Shown here piece by piece: positions 13,997 to 26,937 of a stretch of 64,000 nucleotides of DNA. Under the pieces are notes generated by a model. It saw nothing but the letters and a program-made list of their open reading frames with translations, did not search any database and was not told the origin of the DNA. The position numbers were made by a program, and so were the translations under genes. This DNA is from Ailurus styani (Eukaryota > Chordata > Mammalia > Carnivora > Ailuridae), in NCBI GenBank assembly GCA_002007465.1, contig LNAC01000348.1, positions 335,433 to 399,432 of the forward strand, given 5' to 3'. Position 1 is the first letter of the stretch. Every line of letters starts with the position of its first letter.

Positions 13997-15844
13997 CAAG
14001 AGATCAAAACTAGAAATTACAGGTAGTATTTGGAAGCACAAAAATTCAGTAACTAGTCATAAAGGCACATTTCAGGTAAACACAGTGGTTTTCATAGATA
14101 ATAAATACTACTTGGATTATCATACTTTATTGCTTATTCTCTTTTTATACTTACATCTCGTCAGTAAGATAAAACCTGTCATGGGAAAAGGAAGCATAGG
14201 ATGATAGAACATGAGTCACCAAGAAAAAGTGGTTTTTATTTGCTCAGTTAACCCTTTAATGTTACCATGCTGGAGAAAACATGGGGCCACAAAGCCACTG
14301 TGGGTTTGTATGTGTGGGAGGGGTCGGGAAAGCAGGGCAGGAGTGGGAAGCTGGGCTGAGTTGCCCTAATAGCACAGCATTGTTCCTTCCTTCCTTTAGC
14401 TGTGCTCAATTGCAGTGGAGTAGCCGGCTGACAGGATGATTCCTTTCATGTTCTCAGGGCTGGAACAACCCTTCCAGCTCTCCTATAAAAGGCTGTTATT
14501 TGGTGTACTTGCAACAGAACAGACAGCAAATTACCTAGAGTCGTTCCATTTTATTTTTTTATTTAAAGGGCAAGATGGAAAAAGCAGTCTAAATGTACTT
14601 CTTCATACAGAAGAGCATTAGAAGAAACACAGGAAATATGTAAATAATAAATACCGTGCTTGTATGTCTTTCTTCCCTAATGGTACTCCAGTGATTGCAA
14701 AAGCATCTGCTCTTTGAGTGGGATTGAAATCTGTAGTATTTCAGGGGGAAAAACCATGAGGTCACCAGGGATAGTTTGCCATTTCATTGCAAATCAGTAT
14801 ATTTTTACCACCCATTAAAATATTTCTAAGTTCTTTTTATTTTTTTTATCATAGATTTCTTGTTTCTAACATTACCAATGTTTTATGGCATTTTTCCAAG
14901 AATTTTTAAACCTTTTAGGGTGAGGGAATTGTTTTATATCTTGATTTAGTGGTTATGTGATTATATACAAATTACCAAACGACATCAGACTGCATAATTA
15001 AATGAGTCAATTATATTATGTGTCACTGATACCTTGAAAAATACTGCTTCTTGAAAAATACGCATTAGAAAAGTAATGTGAAAATTCATGTTAGACACTA
15101 CCCATTAGGAAACATCTATTAGGTGACAGTGCCATTCTCATTCATATTATATCAGTATTTTATTGGAATGCAGAATTTGATACAGTATTTTATTGAAATT
15201 AATCAGACATCCACACTTTGAAGAGGTGCTTTCCAGACCATGTGAAAAGATGGCGTTCTGTCATTTTGCATGTGTGTATGTGTGTGTGCATGAGTGTATA
15301 GAACTTAAGTTTTTTCATACAGTCATTTGTTAATTCCATAGGTATTCTGTTACTTTGGGCCATGCCCAAGTTAGAATGATCTATACCTATTAGTGCTCCT
15401 TTCTCTTTTGGTTGGTTTGGGGCATCCAATAGAGAACCAGAAAAATGCTGTCATCATGGTGCTTATAGTTTAATTTGGAGAAAGTCAACATAGGCTAAAT
15501 AAACTAATTAAATGATTATACATTTTTGTTAGTGCTATGAAGAATATAAATGAGATGTTAATAATGAAAGAGAAGACCTTTTCTGAAGAGACAAATCAAA
15601 GAAAGTCTATTTGAATAGGTAACATTTTAATCTGCCACCTGAGAAAAAAAGGGTAGTTGGTTACTTTTATTTTTTAATATTTCCTCCAATACTCTGATGA
15701 TAAGAATCACCATCTCAAAGCAAAAACTCTGAGAATGAGCTCTTGGAAACCGTTTTTTATAACAAGTACTAAAGTGATTCTTATCAAAAGAAAGTTCAGA
15801 AACACTGTCAGAGGTTCTCAAATTTCAGTGTACATAAAAATAAT
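13997..15844 (+). other. MYO3A intron 2, no recognised content
   Basis: No confident repeat or gene. Small open frames at 14436-14621, 15199-15429 and 15627-15821 look random. A (GT)n-like patch lies at 15268-15295. Confidence 0.5.
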
Positions 15845-17467
15845 CCTGGACTTCTGCTTCTGGTCTTGATAGTAACTGTCATTGTGTTTTAATACCAGAA
15901 ATAACTAGAAAACTGAATAAAATATATTTTTATATACAAAATACTTTTCAAACATTGAAAAAGAGCTTAGGACTTATGACATTGATAAAGGGAATAAATA
16001 AGGGAGTTCTACAATCGCCCCAGCTTTATCCTTGGAGGGAGTTTCCAGACCACAGGCACAAGGAGGGCATTCCCATGGAGGTCACTGCAATCTTGCTGAA
16101 CTGAAAAGACTGGAAAAGCAGATGTGGCTGAGATTTGCAGAGAAGAGGTGATAAGCAGAAAGCAAGCTTCAGAAATCTGCATACAGGTATTTGACTGAAA
16201 ACCACGCTGGATATATATATATGGAGCAAGATTTCAGGTAGTTGGGTAAAGAATCAGGGAGAGAATTACTGAAAAGTTGTAATCTAAACAACTACCAGAG
16301 TTTGTACAGGGTAAAGAGATGCTTGAGTTCTGACCAACCAAAACGGAGAAATTTTGTCAAACACCTGAAGCATTTAGTAAGGCTCCTTGAAAGGTTATGC
16401 ATTAGAGGAAGGGCTAGACTAGCCATAGAATAAGAGCTACCCTAGGCACACCCATAAAAAGTTCAGATACAAAGCTTGAAAGGTTCACATTGGTCCATAA
16501 GTAAATTAACTGTATGCCAGAACAAAATTCAACATTCATTAATGGAAGACAGCAGAATCCAGGAATTCAGATATGAAATTAATAATGTCTAGTATCCAGT
16601 AAAAAATTACTAGATATATAAAGAATCAGGGAAATATGATCCATTATCAGAAGAAAAATCAGTCAACAGAAACAGACCGAGAAATAACAAAGTTGATGCA
16701 ATTAGTAGGCAAGAATTTTAAAATAGATATTACAAATATGTTCAAGAATTTCAAGGAGAACCTGAACATAATGTTGAAAGAAAGGGAAACTATAGAAAAG
16801 AACTGAATGTAACTTCTAGAACTGAAAAATATAGCAGTAATGAAGAATATATAATATTGAGTTTAGCAGCAGATTAGAAGTAAAGTGTGTGGAAGTGAAG
16901 ATCCGTGAACTTGAAGACAGGAAAAGAAAAGCTGTCCAGATTGAGCAGATAGAAAAAAAGAAAGGGGAAGATAAAAAGCCCCAGTGACCTATGGGACATT
17001 ACCTAGTATTCTAACCTACATGTAGGATGAGGGTTGGGGGAGGTAATGGCTGAAATCTTTCTGAATTTTGTGAACACTGAAAAACTGCAGGTGTAAGAAA
17101 CCCAGAATCTCCACTGTAAGATAAAGAAAACCACATGAAAATATGCCATAATCAAGATGTCAAACACTCAAAATGAAAAAAATCTATAAAAGCACCAAGA
17201 AGAAAAAAGACACATTACATTTAGGAGTCAAAGGTAAGAGTGGCCACTGACAACCAATACAGTGGAATGGTATCTTTAAAGCAATGGACAAAGAAGTGCT
17301 CTAAACATTTCTGTGTACAGTGAAAATGTTATTCATAAACAAAAGCAAAATAAAGACAGGCATTTTCATCAAAGGAAAAAGAATTTACCACCAGAAACAT
17401 GTACTATACAATATGTCAAAGAAAGACTTTCAGGCCAAAGGAAAATGATTTCAAATGGAAAGTCAGA

Positions 17468-17661
17468 GAGGTGCCTGCATGGCTCCCTTGGTTAAGCATC
17501 TGCCTTTGGCTCAGGTCATGATCCTGGGGTGCTGGGATCGAGCCCTGCTTTGGGCTCCCTGCTCAGTGGAGAGCCTGTTTCTCCTTCTCTGTCTTCCCTT
17601 CCCCCACTCTACCCCCAGTTGTTCTCTGTCTCTCTCAAATAAACAAAATCTTTAAAAAAAG
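17468..17661 (+). mobile_element. Can-SINE (older type) inside LINE-1
   Basis: Sense copy (GGTGCCTGCATGGCTCCCTT head, CTCCCTGCTCAGTGGAGAGC body). Flanking 13-base repeats ATGGAAAGTCAGA (17455-17467) and ATGGAAACTCAGA (17662-17674). Confidence 0.92.
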
Positions 17662-18435
17662 ATGGAAACTCAGACCTAGAAAAAGAAAAGAAAAATACTA
17701 TTACTGATAAATATAAGGTTAAATAAGAAACTTTTTGTTTTACATTAAAAAATATTTTTAATAATATTATTTTAGTATTTTTAAAAGCAAAATCATGATT
17801 TAAAGCCACAATTATAGCTATATATTTTGGGGGTTTTAGCATGTAAAACTAAAATGTATGGCAAAAATAACAAAGCAACAGGAGAGGACAAATGGAAATA
17901 TACAGTTTTAGGAGTTTTACATTGTGTGTGGTATTATTATTTTAAGGAAGACTGTAGTAAGTTAAGGATGCATATTGGAAATACTAAAGCAACCACTAAT
18001 AAAAAAAATAAAATGAGTAAGTATAGCTAATAAGCCAATAGAGGATAAAATGGAATACTACAAATATTCAAACCAGAGAAAGTAGGAAGATAGGAAAAGA
18101 AGATCTAAAAAAAAAAAAGAAAAAAGAAAAAGAAAACAGAAAAAACAGGAAATGGTAGACTTAACCCTAGACTTATTCATAATTACATTAAATGGAAATA
18201 GTCTAAACTCTACATTTCAAAGGCAGACATGGTCAAATTGGATGAAAAGCAAGACCAAATACAAACACTCTTCAAGTATATAGAGAAACAGATAGGGAGG
18301 GATGGTAGATAAGTTAAAAGCAAAGAGAAGGTGAAATGTACTTAAGCTTTAATATGTACTTAATAACAAAGCTTTAAAATACACGAAGCAGAAACTAGTA
18401 GAATTGAAAAAAGAAATAGACATATCCACAACATT

Positions 18436-18521
18436 AGATTTATTTATTTATTTGAGAGAGAGAGCACACAGAGGGAGAGGGAGGGAAAGAAGCAGACTCC
18501 CCGCCAAGCAGGGAGCCCAAT
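18436..18521 (-). mobile_element. head-truncated Can-SINE, antisense, inside LINE-1
   Basis: Only the tail and mid-body remain (GATTTATTTATTTATTTGAG to CAAGCAGGGAGCCCAAT); the tRNA-like head is missing. It still has flanking repeats ATATCCACAACATTA (18421-18435) and ATATTCACAACGTTA (18522-18536), consistent with insertion in truncated form. Confidence 0.85.
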
Positions 18522-19230
18522 ATATTCACAACGTTAAATGGAAAATTCAACATTCTTTCCCTGTAGTTTAAAGAATAAGTAGAAAATCAGTATGAACATA
18601 GAACACTCGAGTATTCTGGACTCTGAAACAAATCTCAACAAATTTAAAAATAGTGAAATCATGACAAGTATATTGCCTGACCATAAGAGAATTAAATTAA
18701 AAATAAAGATACCAGAAAAACTCCCAAATATTTGGAAATTAGACCATGTACTTCAAAAGTAACTGTTAGCTCAGAGAGTAAATTTTAAGGAAAATGAGAA
18801 AATAGTTTGAAATGGTAATGGAAACATGACATATCAAAGTTCTGAGATGCAGTTAGAGGCTATATGGACATTTATAGTTCCTTTCAGTGCTTATTTTAGG
18901 AAAGAAGAAAGGTTCAATACCAGTTTTGCCATTTTTTGGCCTTAAGATGCTAATGAAATCAAAGCAAATTAAATCCAATGGAAGCTGAAGAAAATAATGA
19001 AGATAATAATAGGACTCAATTAAATAGAAGATGAACAGAAACAGTAGCGAAAATGAAAGCAATAGTTGGTTCTTTGGAAGTCATTAATAAACTTGATAAA
19101 TCTCTCTAGATAGATCCAGGAAAAATGATAACATACAAATTGCCAATATTAGGGATCAAATAGGAAAATCACTATTAAATCTATAGACATTAGCATGATA
19201 GTAATGAAATATAATGAACAACTTCATATT

Positions 19231-19440
19231 TTTTAGAGATTTTTTATTTATTTATATATTAGAGACAGAATGTGCAAGTGGGGTCGGGGGAGGGGGGAAG
19301 AAAGGAGAGAGAGAGAACCTGAAACAGACTCTGCACTGAGTGTAGAGTCTGATGCAGGACTCCACCTCATGACCACAAGATCCTGACCTCAGCTGAAACC
19401 AAGAGTCAGACACTTAACTGACTGACCCACCGAGGCACCC
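19231..19440 (-). mobile_element. Can-SINE (older type), antisense, inside LINE-1
   Basis: Reverse-strand copy from the T-rich tail (TTTTTAGAGATTTTTTATTT) to GACCCACCGAGGCACCCC. Flanking repeats ATGAACAACTTCAT (19213-19226) and ATGAACAACTTTGT (19442-19455). Confidence 0.92.
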
Positions 19441-20099
19441 CATGAACAACTTTGTGTTAATAAATTTGGCAACTGATTATCTGATGTTGTCCTTGAAAGA
19501 CACAAACTATAAAACTGACATGAGAAGTAGAAAACCTAAATAGCTTTATATTAATAAAAGAAACTTAATTCATCATACTTCCCATAAAGAATAAAGAGAA
19601 TACCAGACCCAGTTTCTTCACTGGTAAATTCTGTCAAATATTTATACCAAATAAATTCCAGAGAGATATAGATATTATTATTCCTGTATAATTCTATTCC
19701 ATCTTACTCATTTTTACAACTATTGTTGTTATATGTTTCACATAAATAAATGGTACAATAATTTTTATAACTGTTATATATAATTTTATGTATTTTGACA
19801 AAGTCGAGAGAGGAAAGGACAGCAAGTATATAATCATAGAGTTTCTTATATTAACTTTCTCATTTAACATTTTTGGTTCTCTTCATTTCTTCCAGTGAAT
19901 TCCAGTTACCATCTGGTATCATTACATCAAACCACCTTTCTTCCAAGCCACCTCTTTTGTGCTGCTATTGTCAAACATATTGCATTTCTAAATACTATAG
20001 ACCCAACAATACAATTATGTACATGTCGTTTTATAGAATTCCTTTTTAAATCAGTTAAGAAAAAAGTAAATATGGATGTGTACTATCTTTTATGATAAA

Positions 20100-22262
20100 A
20101 TAATTACCTTTACTGATGCTCTTTATTTTCTAATGTGGTTTCAGATACCTTTCTGTAATGACTTGCTTTAATCCTAAAGAACTTTCGTTAGTATTTTTTA
20201 TAAGGTGGATCTGCTAGCAACAAATTGTCTGTTTTGTTTATGTAGCAATGTATTAATTTCCTCTTTAATTTTGAAGATTTTCTTGCTGGATGTAAGACTC
20301 TTGGTGGACAGTTTTTGTTTTTGTTTTTGAGCACCTTGCATATATCTTCCTTTCCCCTCTGGCCTCAGTAGTTCCTGATGAGAAGTCAGCAGTTAATCTT
20401 ATTAGGGTTCTTTTTCCCATAACAATTAATTTTCTCCTGCTATTTTCAAGATTTTCTTTTTTTATCTTAGGCTTTCAACATTTTAATTTTATATGAGTAT
20501 GGATCTCTTTGTGTTTATTCTACTTGAGTTCATTGAGCTTCTTGGATATATAGATTAATGTTGTTTTTATCAAATTTGGGAAGATTCAGCTATTGTTTCT
20601 TCCAAGATTTTTTTCTGCTCCTTATTCTCTTCTTTCTTCTGGCACACCCATACATTTATATGGGCATACATACATTTCCTTGAAACTGTTCATTATCTTC
20701 ATTCTTTCTTCTCTCATGTTTCATAACCTCTATCAATCTATCTTCAAGTTTGTGGGTTCTTTCTTCTGCCACTTCAAATCTACTGGTTAGCCCTGCTATT
20801 GAATTTATCATATACATTACTGAAATATAATTTTCTTCTCCAGAATTTTCACTTGGTTCTTTTTTTATGAGTTCCATCTCTTTGTTGATTTTTTTTTATT
20901 GAGGAGACATTACTGGCATACCATTCCTCACTTCTTAAAGCGTGATTTCCTTTAATCCTCTGATCATATTTATGATTCCTACTTTGAAGTCTTTGTCTAC
21001 TAAGTTCATCATCTGGACTCTCTTGTGGGCCGTTTCTGTGGCCTGCTCTTTTTTGTGTGTATGAGTGACACTTTTCTGTTTCTTTGCATATCATAATTTT
21101 TTTTTGGTTGGAAGCTAGACATTCTGTGTCATATATTTAGTGTATTATAGGAATTCTAGATAGCGATAAGAGGGAGCTTATTTTTTTGTTGTTGTTTGCT
21201 TGTTTGTTTAGTAACTTGGCTTATCCCCCCTGGTATGAAGCCTCTGATGTTCCTCCCCAGAGGGTACAGCCTTGGGCATGTGTAGTAGTCACGCTCAGGT
21301 GGCAGTGGGTTTAACAGGGCTTTCCTCCTCTCCTTCCCTGACCTTTCTAGTAAGCTTTCTTTCTCTATGGTGAACACTCAGTTATTAGGCTCCACTAATT
21401 GCCAGCTGATTCCTCTATTGTTTTCAACAGTGTCCTAGGGCAAAACTGCTTCCCAGGCTGATCTAATTAATTTGGGCCTCTATGCCTGGGAGCTTTTTGA
21501 GGCAAGTCTTTTGAGATTTTTCTGACCCCAAGAGAGTTATTCTTAGCTGTTTCTTTCCTTGAATCTCTCTGTTAAGCTAGCTGGTCTGTGGTTACCTTAT
21601 TGTTCTCATGGAGTTACCTGCCTCCTTGTAATTACTACAGCCTCCACTGTTTTCAAGAAAATCCTTAGGCTCGATCTTCCCCACTCTCTCTCTCTCAGAT
21701 GTCAGGTCCAGCCTTGGAGCTCTCTGTTTTTGTGGTCTGCCTCTCTCCCTGGGCAAAATATCTGAGCCACTATTCTGGAACTGGCAGCAGGTCTTGGAGA
21801 GTAGTGCACATCATCCTGTTTGAGAAGCAGCATTGTGGACCAGAGAGGTGAACTCTGGTCTTCTCAGCTGGCTTGGCAGCACAGAGTTGGGTAAGGGGTG
21901 AGAAATGCTGGTGGTCTGCCCCTCCCAAAAAAGATACCATAGACCTTGAATGGGAGCTGGTGGGGAGAGGCACCCTGTCTTCTTGGTAACGCTCACCCTG
22001 AGTAGAGCTTTTGTCACTGTGCCCTGGCTGGGGGTGAGGACAGCAGGGTGCTTCAGTTGCCACAGACTCTTCCTGTTCTTACTAAGATTGAGTTTTGTTT
22101 TCAAATGTTTCTTCATTTGCTGTATGTCCTTACAACAGTTTCCGAAGATATTAAATGGTTGTTTATTTTTAAATTTTTACCAGTTCTGGTTGTTTCATGG
22201 GGGAATAGATCCACCGAGTTCTTCACACCTCCATTCTGGGGGGAAAAAATGATCCTGTAACA
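20100..22262 (-). mobile_element. old LINE-1 5' half, antisense (ORF1 region and 5' UTR)
   Basis: Bases 20100-21130 are the reverse of an ORF1-type region. Its minus-strand translation near 20656-20877 contains VAEERTHKLEDRLIEV, similar to the coiled-coil part of L1 ORF1. Bases 21130-22262 look like the reversed GC-richer 5' UTR, ending near GTTCTTCACACCTCCATTCT. Frames are broken, and none of the overlapping short open frames (21559-22260) is a host gene. Confidence 0.65.
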
Positions 22263-22309
22263 TCTTTAAGGAAGAACGAATCTTGTTGACTCATCTATGA
22301 GGCTAGCAT

Positions 22310-22990
22310 TGTACTGACAAGAAAGTGAAGATACTACAAGAAAAGAAAACTGTATTCTAACATTCCACATGAACATATGTAAACGTCCTTCACAAAATAT
22401 TAACAAATTCAGTAACATATACAAAAATGTTAACAGATCATGACTGAATGGGCTCTGTCCCTAGCATTCAAGTTTACTAAAATGTGCAAAAAAATTAAAA
22501 TTCTCTGCATCACAATTCACTGCCTTAACAGAATCAAAGAAAAAAAATGAAACATATACCAAATTCAATACCCCTTTGTGATAAAAATACTTTTAGCACA
22601 CTAGGAATAGATGGAAATTTCACCTAATAAAGTGCATCTACCCAAATTAAAAAAAAAAGTAAAAGATTGGTTTCTTCACAAAAGCATATATATAAAATAT
22701 GTTCGATATCTTTGGTAAAATTTAAATTAAAACCACAATCACACTGTAATACGCATCCACTAACGTGACTATAATTACAGACTAATAAAACCGAATATTG
22801 GTGAGATTGTGGAGCCCATTGAACTCTTGCATTTTGTTCAGGCAGCATGAAATGGTTCAGCTGTTTTGCAGATGGTACAGCGGTGTCTTCTGATATTACA
22901 CACGAACTTACCATGTGATCCAAGTTTCACCTGCAGGCATTCACTAAGACTGGTTTCTACAAAAAGATTCAGACATGAATGTTAATGAGC
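22310..22990 (+). mobile_element. old LINE-1 ORF2 fragment, sense
   Basis: Reverse-transcriptase to C-terminal ORF2 phrases are readable: AACAGATCATGACTGAATGG (22434), ACTAGGAATAGATGGAAATT (22601), TTAAATTAAAACCACAATCA (22722), ATTGGTGAGATTGTGGAGCC (22797). Several internal deletions; dead copy. The antisense frame 22624-22923 is a shadow. Confidence 0.7.
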
Positions 22991-23063
22991 AAAGTAAAAA
23001 CTAGAAATGAGTTTTGGAAAATACTAGTTTCTGCTTTTGTGGTCTCCCACAGAATATGGTCTT

Positions 23064-23132
23064 TTTTAAAGAGTAACATAGGTTTATTTTATTTTATTTT
23101 ATTTTATTTTACTTTATTTATTTATTATTTTT
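23064..23132. repeat. (TTTTA)n-rich short insertion with direct repeats
   Basis: About 69 bases rich in TTTTA and TTTA units lie between ACAGAATATGGTCTT (23049-23063) and ACAGAGTATGGTCTT (23133-23147), one mismatch. The pattern fits the tail of an antisense retro-insertion with almost no body. Confidence 0.55.
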
Positions 23133-23147
23133 ACAGAGTATGGTCTT

Positions 23148-24468
23148 AAGCCTACATGGCCTTAGAGCATTCCCAGAATGAATGAAAAAAAATTGAAGTT
23201 GCAAAGACTTGCCTGAAGAAATATAATTCTTGTTAAAAAGCTGTAGTTATTAATATGGTGGATATTGTTGCAGGCAAAACCAGGTAGATGAATGCAATGA
23301 ATGAAGAATCCAGAAACAGATCCATAGTGGAAAAAAATTGAAAAATAGCAAAAGTCAGAAATGCCAATTATAGAAATTAGTAGCCTTCTTTCAGAAATTT
23401 GAGTAGAAATATATGCTCTCCAAACACAGTGTAGACAGAATACATTTAGAAAACTTATAAAAGCTGTCTTTGGTAGTTAGTTGTAATGGTCTGTTTATAG
23501 AATCTCATCCCTTTTGATTTAGATTGTTTTTTTAAAATGTTTGACTGTAGCCTGATAAGAGAATTCATTTTTAGTGCTGCTCTGTTATTAGTGTAACTCT
23601 GGTTTAAGAAAATTATACTTCAATTTTGTTTGATTAAAGAACACTAAGGACTTCTAATAGCATTGTGTTGCAAAACTATACTTAAGGGCTTTTCAGTCCC
23701 CCATTACAAATCCCCATTTTAGTTTACGTTGGCGATTTAAGAATTGCATAGGCTAAATATGACAGTTCATTCATCTGGATGCAATTCTTTTTAAAGGGAG
23801 ACCTAAGGTCAATCTCATTTTTAATGATCTATTGCCTAATGCAGAAACATCTGCATTTCATTTTATATATTTTAATCCTTCATGATCATTTAAAAACAAG
23901 TATACTTCATTTGAAAAGTTACTGTTTTTACTTTTCTTTATATGAAAGAAAGACATTTTATGCTAGTTGAGCAAAAGAATATTACACCAAGAGCATATTT
24001 GAAATATTACTAATTCTAATTGAGGTTTAGAGAATTCATGGTGCTGTTTCATTTTGAGCATCTTTAGGAATAGTTCAACCACAAATTAATTTGTAGTTTA
24101 TTGACATTTGGCACCTATAGTCCATTTCATAATTTCCATGTTTGTTATATTTGCCCTCTTCCTCCATTGGGCTTTCATTTCAACCTAGTTTCTAGAACTT
24201 TCATTCAGAAGACTCTTTTCTATCCTAGGGCCTATCCACTGTCCCTGCAGCAGACAGCAGCTAGAGAAACAAACTTTGCTATTCTCTGTATGGAACATGG
24301 GTAGGAGGCATTGGGCAGGGTCCAAGAAGAGGGAATTGTTCACATCTTCAATTCCTCCTGATCAAGGTCCACACAGAGCCTCACCCGGTAATTTCACCTA
24401 CTAGCAGACACAACCACAGTCAAGCAGAGAACCAGCATACGTTCAATGAGGGGGAGTATTTTTGATTG
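23148..24468 (+). other. MYO3A intron 2, no recognised content
   Basis: AT-rich intron without a clear repeat or exon. Open frames at 23779-23970 and 24101-24304 are short and without resemblance. Confidence 0.5.
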
Positions 24469-24487
24469 AAGAATATTTCATCGTTTG

Positions 24488-24671
24488 GGGGTTCCTGGGT
24501 ATTAAGCGTCTGCCTTCGGCTCAGGTCATGATCCCAGGGTCCTGGTTTTGAGCCCTACATCGGGCTCCCTGCTCAGCGGGAAGCCTGCTTCTCCCTCTCC
24601 TGCTCCCCCTGCTTGTGTTCCCTCTCTCACTGTGTCTCTCTCTGTCAAATAAATAAAATCTTTTTAAAAAA
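24488..24671 (+). mobile_element. Can-SINE (older type)
   Basis: Sense copy with CTGCCTTCGGCTCAGGTCAT and GCTCCCTGCTCAGCGGGAAG; the head is slightly shortened (TTCCTGGGTATTAAGCG). 19-base target duplication AAGAATATTTCATCRTTTG at 24469-24487 and 24672-24690, one mismatch. Confidence 0.94.
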
Positions 24672-24690
24672 AAGAATATTTCATCATTTG

Positions 24691-26296
24691 TGATTTTCTC
24701 TGTCATTAACCTCTTAAAAAACTAGAATATTTGGAGGCAATTTTTTTTTCTTCAGCATAAGTAATCAAAAAAAATGAATCAACAAATAAGTTGATAAAAT
24801 GTCTGTGCCTCAAGCTATGTAAAATGGGAATTTTATGACTTCAAAGGGCAGGCATCTAGATTTACACAGACTCTTTCTAACTTTTGCAGCTATAAATACT
24901 AGAACATAAAAAACCTTAGGTACATATTCTTTACAAAGTAGATACACAAAAGAAAAAGGCATTTTCCCCTTTCTGTTTGTTTCCCACCTTAACATTACTC
25001 CCCAGGTAGAGAATGAGACCTCCTGATAAAAAATATCACACAGCAGAGTCTCTGTATTTTGGGGAAGTTCTCTCTGATTTCATTGTTGCTATCCATCCCT
25101 TTGCAATTTAATGTTGTTTTGTTGTTTCTTCTCTTCCTGGTTTCTAAACAGGAGTTGTTTTTGGTCTTTGTACTTTAGTCTCTCTTTCCCTGTGAGGGTA
25201 GTGTTTAGGACCTTGGGAAGGTGAGGCCCAGATAAATACTGAAAACAGACTAGATGCTCCCAAAAAAGGGTGCTGATGGTAGGTCCATGATAAGCAGAGG
25301 TAAGGGACAGTTCTGTCTCTCATTAAGAGGACTTCTGTCATAGGGTCACTCGTGTAATAGGCACCAAATATTTTTAGTTCAATTGCACTTTCTAACCAGG
25401 CACTAATTATTTAATGAAACCCTGGAAAATCAACGATGGTATGCAAATGGTTAAATTGGGCTTGGATTTTTAATAAAACCTAAGTATCAGAAATTAGACA
25501 TTTTAAAAGCCGCAAGTATTTGGATATTTGGTTTAAATAATACTTCTGAAAACAAGTTGCACATATATTATTAATAATCACAATATATAGCAAACAGTAC
25601 AGTAAAAGATATAAAAGGAAATAGGCTTCTATTATCTCAAATACGCATTATCTGGGAGTAAAACGTGAATATCTGATTTTCATAATTTATTTATTCTACT
25701 TAATTTACTCTAGTCCTTCCATATATTAAATTCAAATAATGTTTTAGAGTTTTATTTTTCTTTCTGATCCACAATTTGAGGATTTAGTAGGCTTTTAAAA
25801 TCCCCATTTGCAAGTTTTCTTTTTTCTTTTTTTTTTTTTCAACTTTTACTCATTAATTGGTCATTGGTCATTTTTTTTTTAAACCTATCTTCATATTGTT
25901 AAAAATTTCAGCCAATCAATGGTCACTCTTTTTCAAATGTCTCATGGAATAATTATATTAGTGAAACAATTTATTTATTGTGTTATTCAAATTATTTATA
26001 GCTCTATCTTTGAGAAGCTGATTCTGTATTTCATCTAGAAGAGTAAATGTGCAGGAAGAGCCTAGAAATTTTTGGAAAGGTAATAAGAGATGACATTTTT
26101 TATTTGATAAACCAACTCTTAAGCTACAGGCTTTAAATAAAACAAGTTGATACTTGACAAGAACAGAGAGATCAGAGGAATTTTACAGGTAATCTAGAGA
26201 AAGGCCCAGGCATTCACTGGAATCCAGTGTACAGCAATGGTGACATCTCATATGGTAGCAGACTCTCTATTGGGAACAAACAAAATTTTACACATT
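24691..26296 (+). other. MYO3A intron 2, no recognised content
   Basis: AT-rich intron with T runs near 25826 and 25871. The antisense frames 24810-24995 and 25144-25341 have no resemblance to known proteins. Confidence 0.5.
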
Positions 26297-26313
26297 TAAA
26301 ACATTAGCAGTGA

Positions 26314-26505
26314 GGGCTACCTGGGTGGCTCAGTCAGTTGAGAGTCCGACTCTTGATTTCAGCTCAGGGTCATGAAATCAAGCCCCACATTGGGCGTGCA
26401 GTCTGCTTAAGATTCCTTTTCTCCCTCTCCCTCGCCCCTCCCGTTTGCTCTCTCTCTTTCTCTCTGAAATAAATAAATAAATCTTTAAAGAAATAAAATA
26501 AAAAA
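26314..26505 (+). mobile_element. Can-SINE (older, diverged type)
   Basis: Sense copy: ACCTGGGTGGCTCAGTCAGT head, GACTCTTGATTTCAGCTCAG, CCCCACATTGGGCGTGCAG, then CT tract and AAAT tail. Flanking repeats TAAAACATTAGCAGTGA (26297-26313) and TAAAACACTGTAAGTGA (26506-26522) are worn, fitting an older age. Confidence 0.9.
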
Positions 26506-26937
26506 TAAAACACTGTAAGTGAATTAAAGATAAAAATATGTTAAAAGACCTAAAATCATAAAAAGAAAACAGAAAAATGTTGTAATGATCTTAGTTTAGG
26601 GAAAAGCCTTTCTTCTGAGCATGACCAAATAAAACAGGGAACATTAAGAAAAAAGTTGATCGATTTGAATCTGCCTCTCCCCAAAGTTCATGTCTGAATT
26701 GCAAGACACCATAACCAAAGTCAATACACCAGAACAGCAGGAGAAAACTGTTGCCAGTATCTACAAGGGCAGATTCTAGCCTGTCTTTAAATCTTTTCCT
26801 TTTTTCCCCTCCAACTTGATGTTATCAGTCCGTCTATGGTATTCTGCAGTACTTGCTCATTATTATTTTCCCATATAACTATAATTCAAGACCTAACATA
26901 TAATCTAGGTAATTGTTATTTAATCTCTTTAATGCAG

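Larger units (their letters stand above)
15845..19665 (+). mobile_element. old LINE-1 (HAL1/L1M-like), sense, interrupted by three SINEs
   Basis: The order along the + strand is that of an L1. There is a 5' region with an ORF1-like stretch (16600-17450, ending CCAAAGGAAAATGATTTC). An inter-ORF segment follows (17700-18150, with ACTAAAATGTATGGC and AAAGCAACCACTAATA). Then comes the ORF2 endonuclease start (18165-18350, ATTACATTAAATGGAAATAG) and ORF2 up to about 19665. All frames are broken. The SINEs at 17468, 18436 and 19231 lie inside it and are younger. Subfamily is from memory. Confidence 0.7.

Noticed and set aside
20656..20877. Coiled-coil-like antisense frame (VAEERTHKLEDRLIEV)
   Set aside because: Fragment of an old LINE-1 ORF1, not a host gene.
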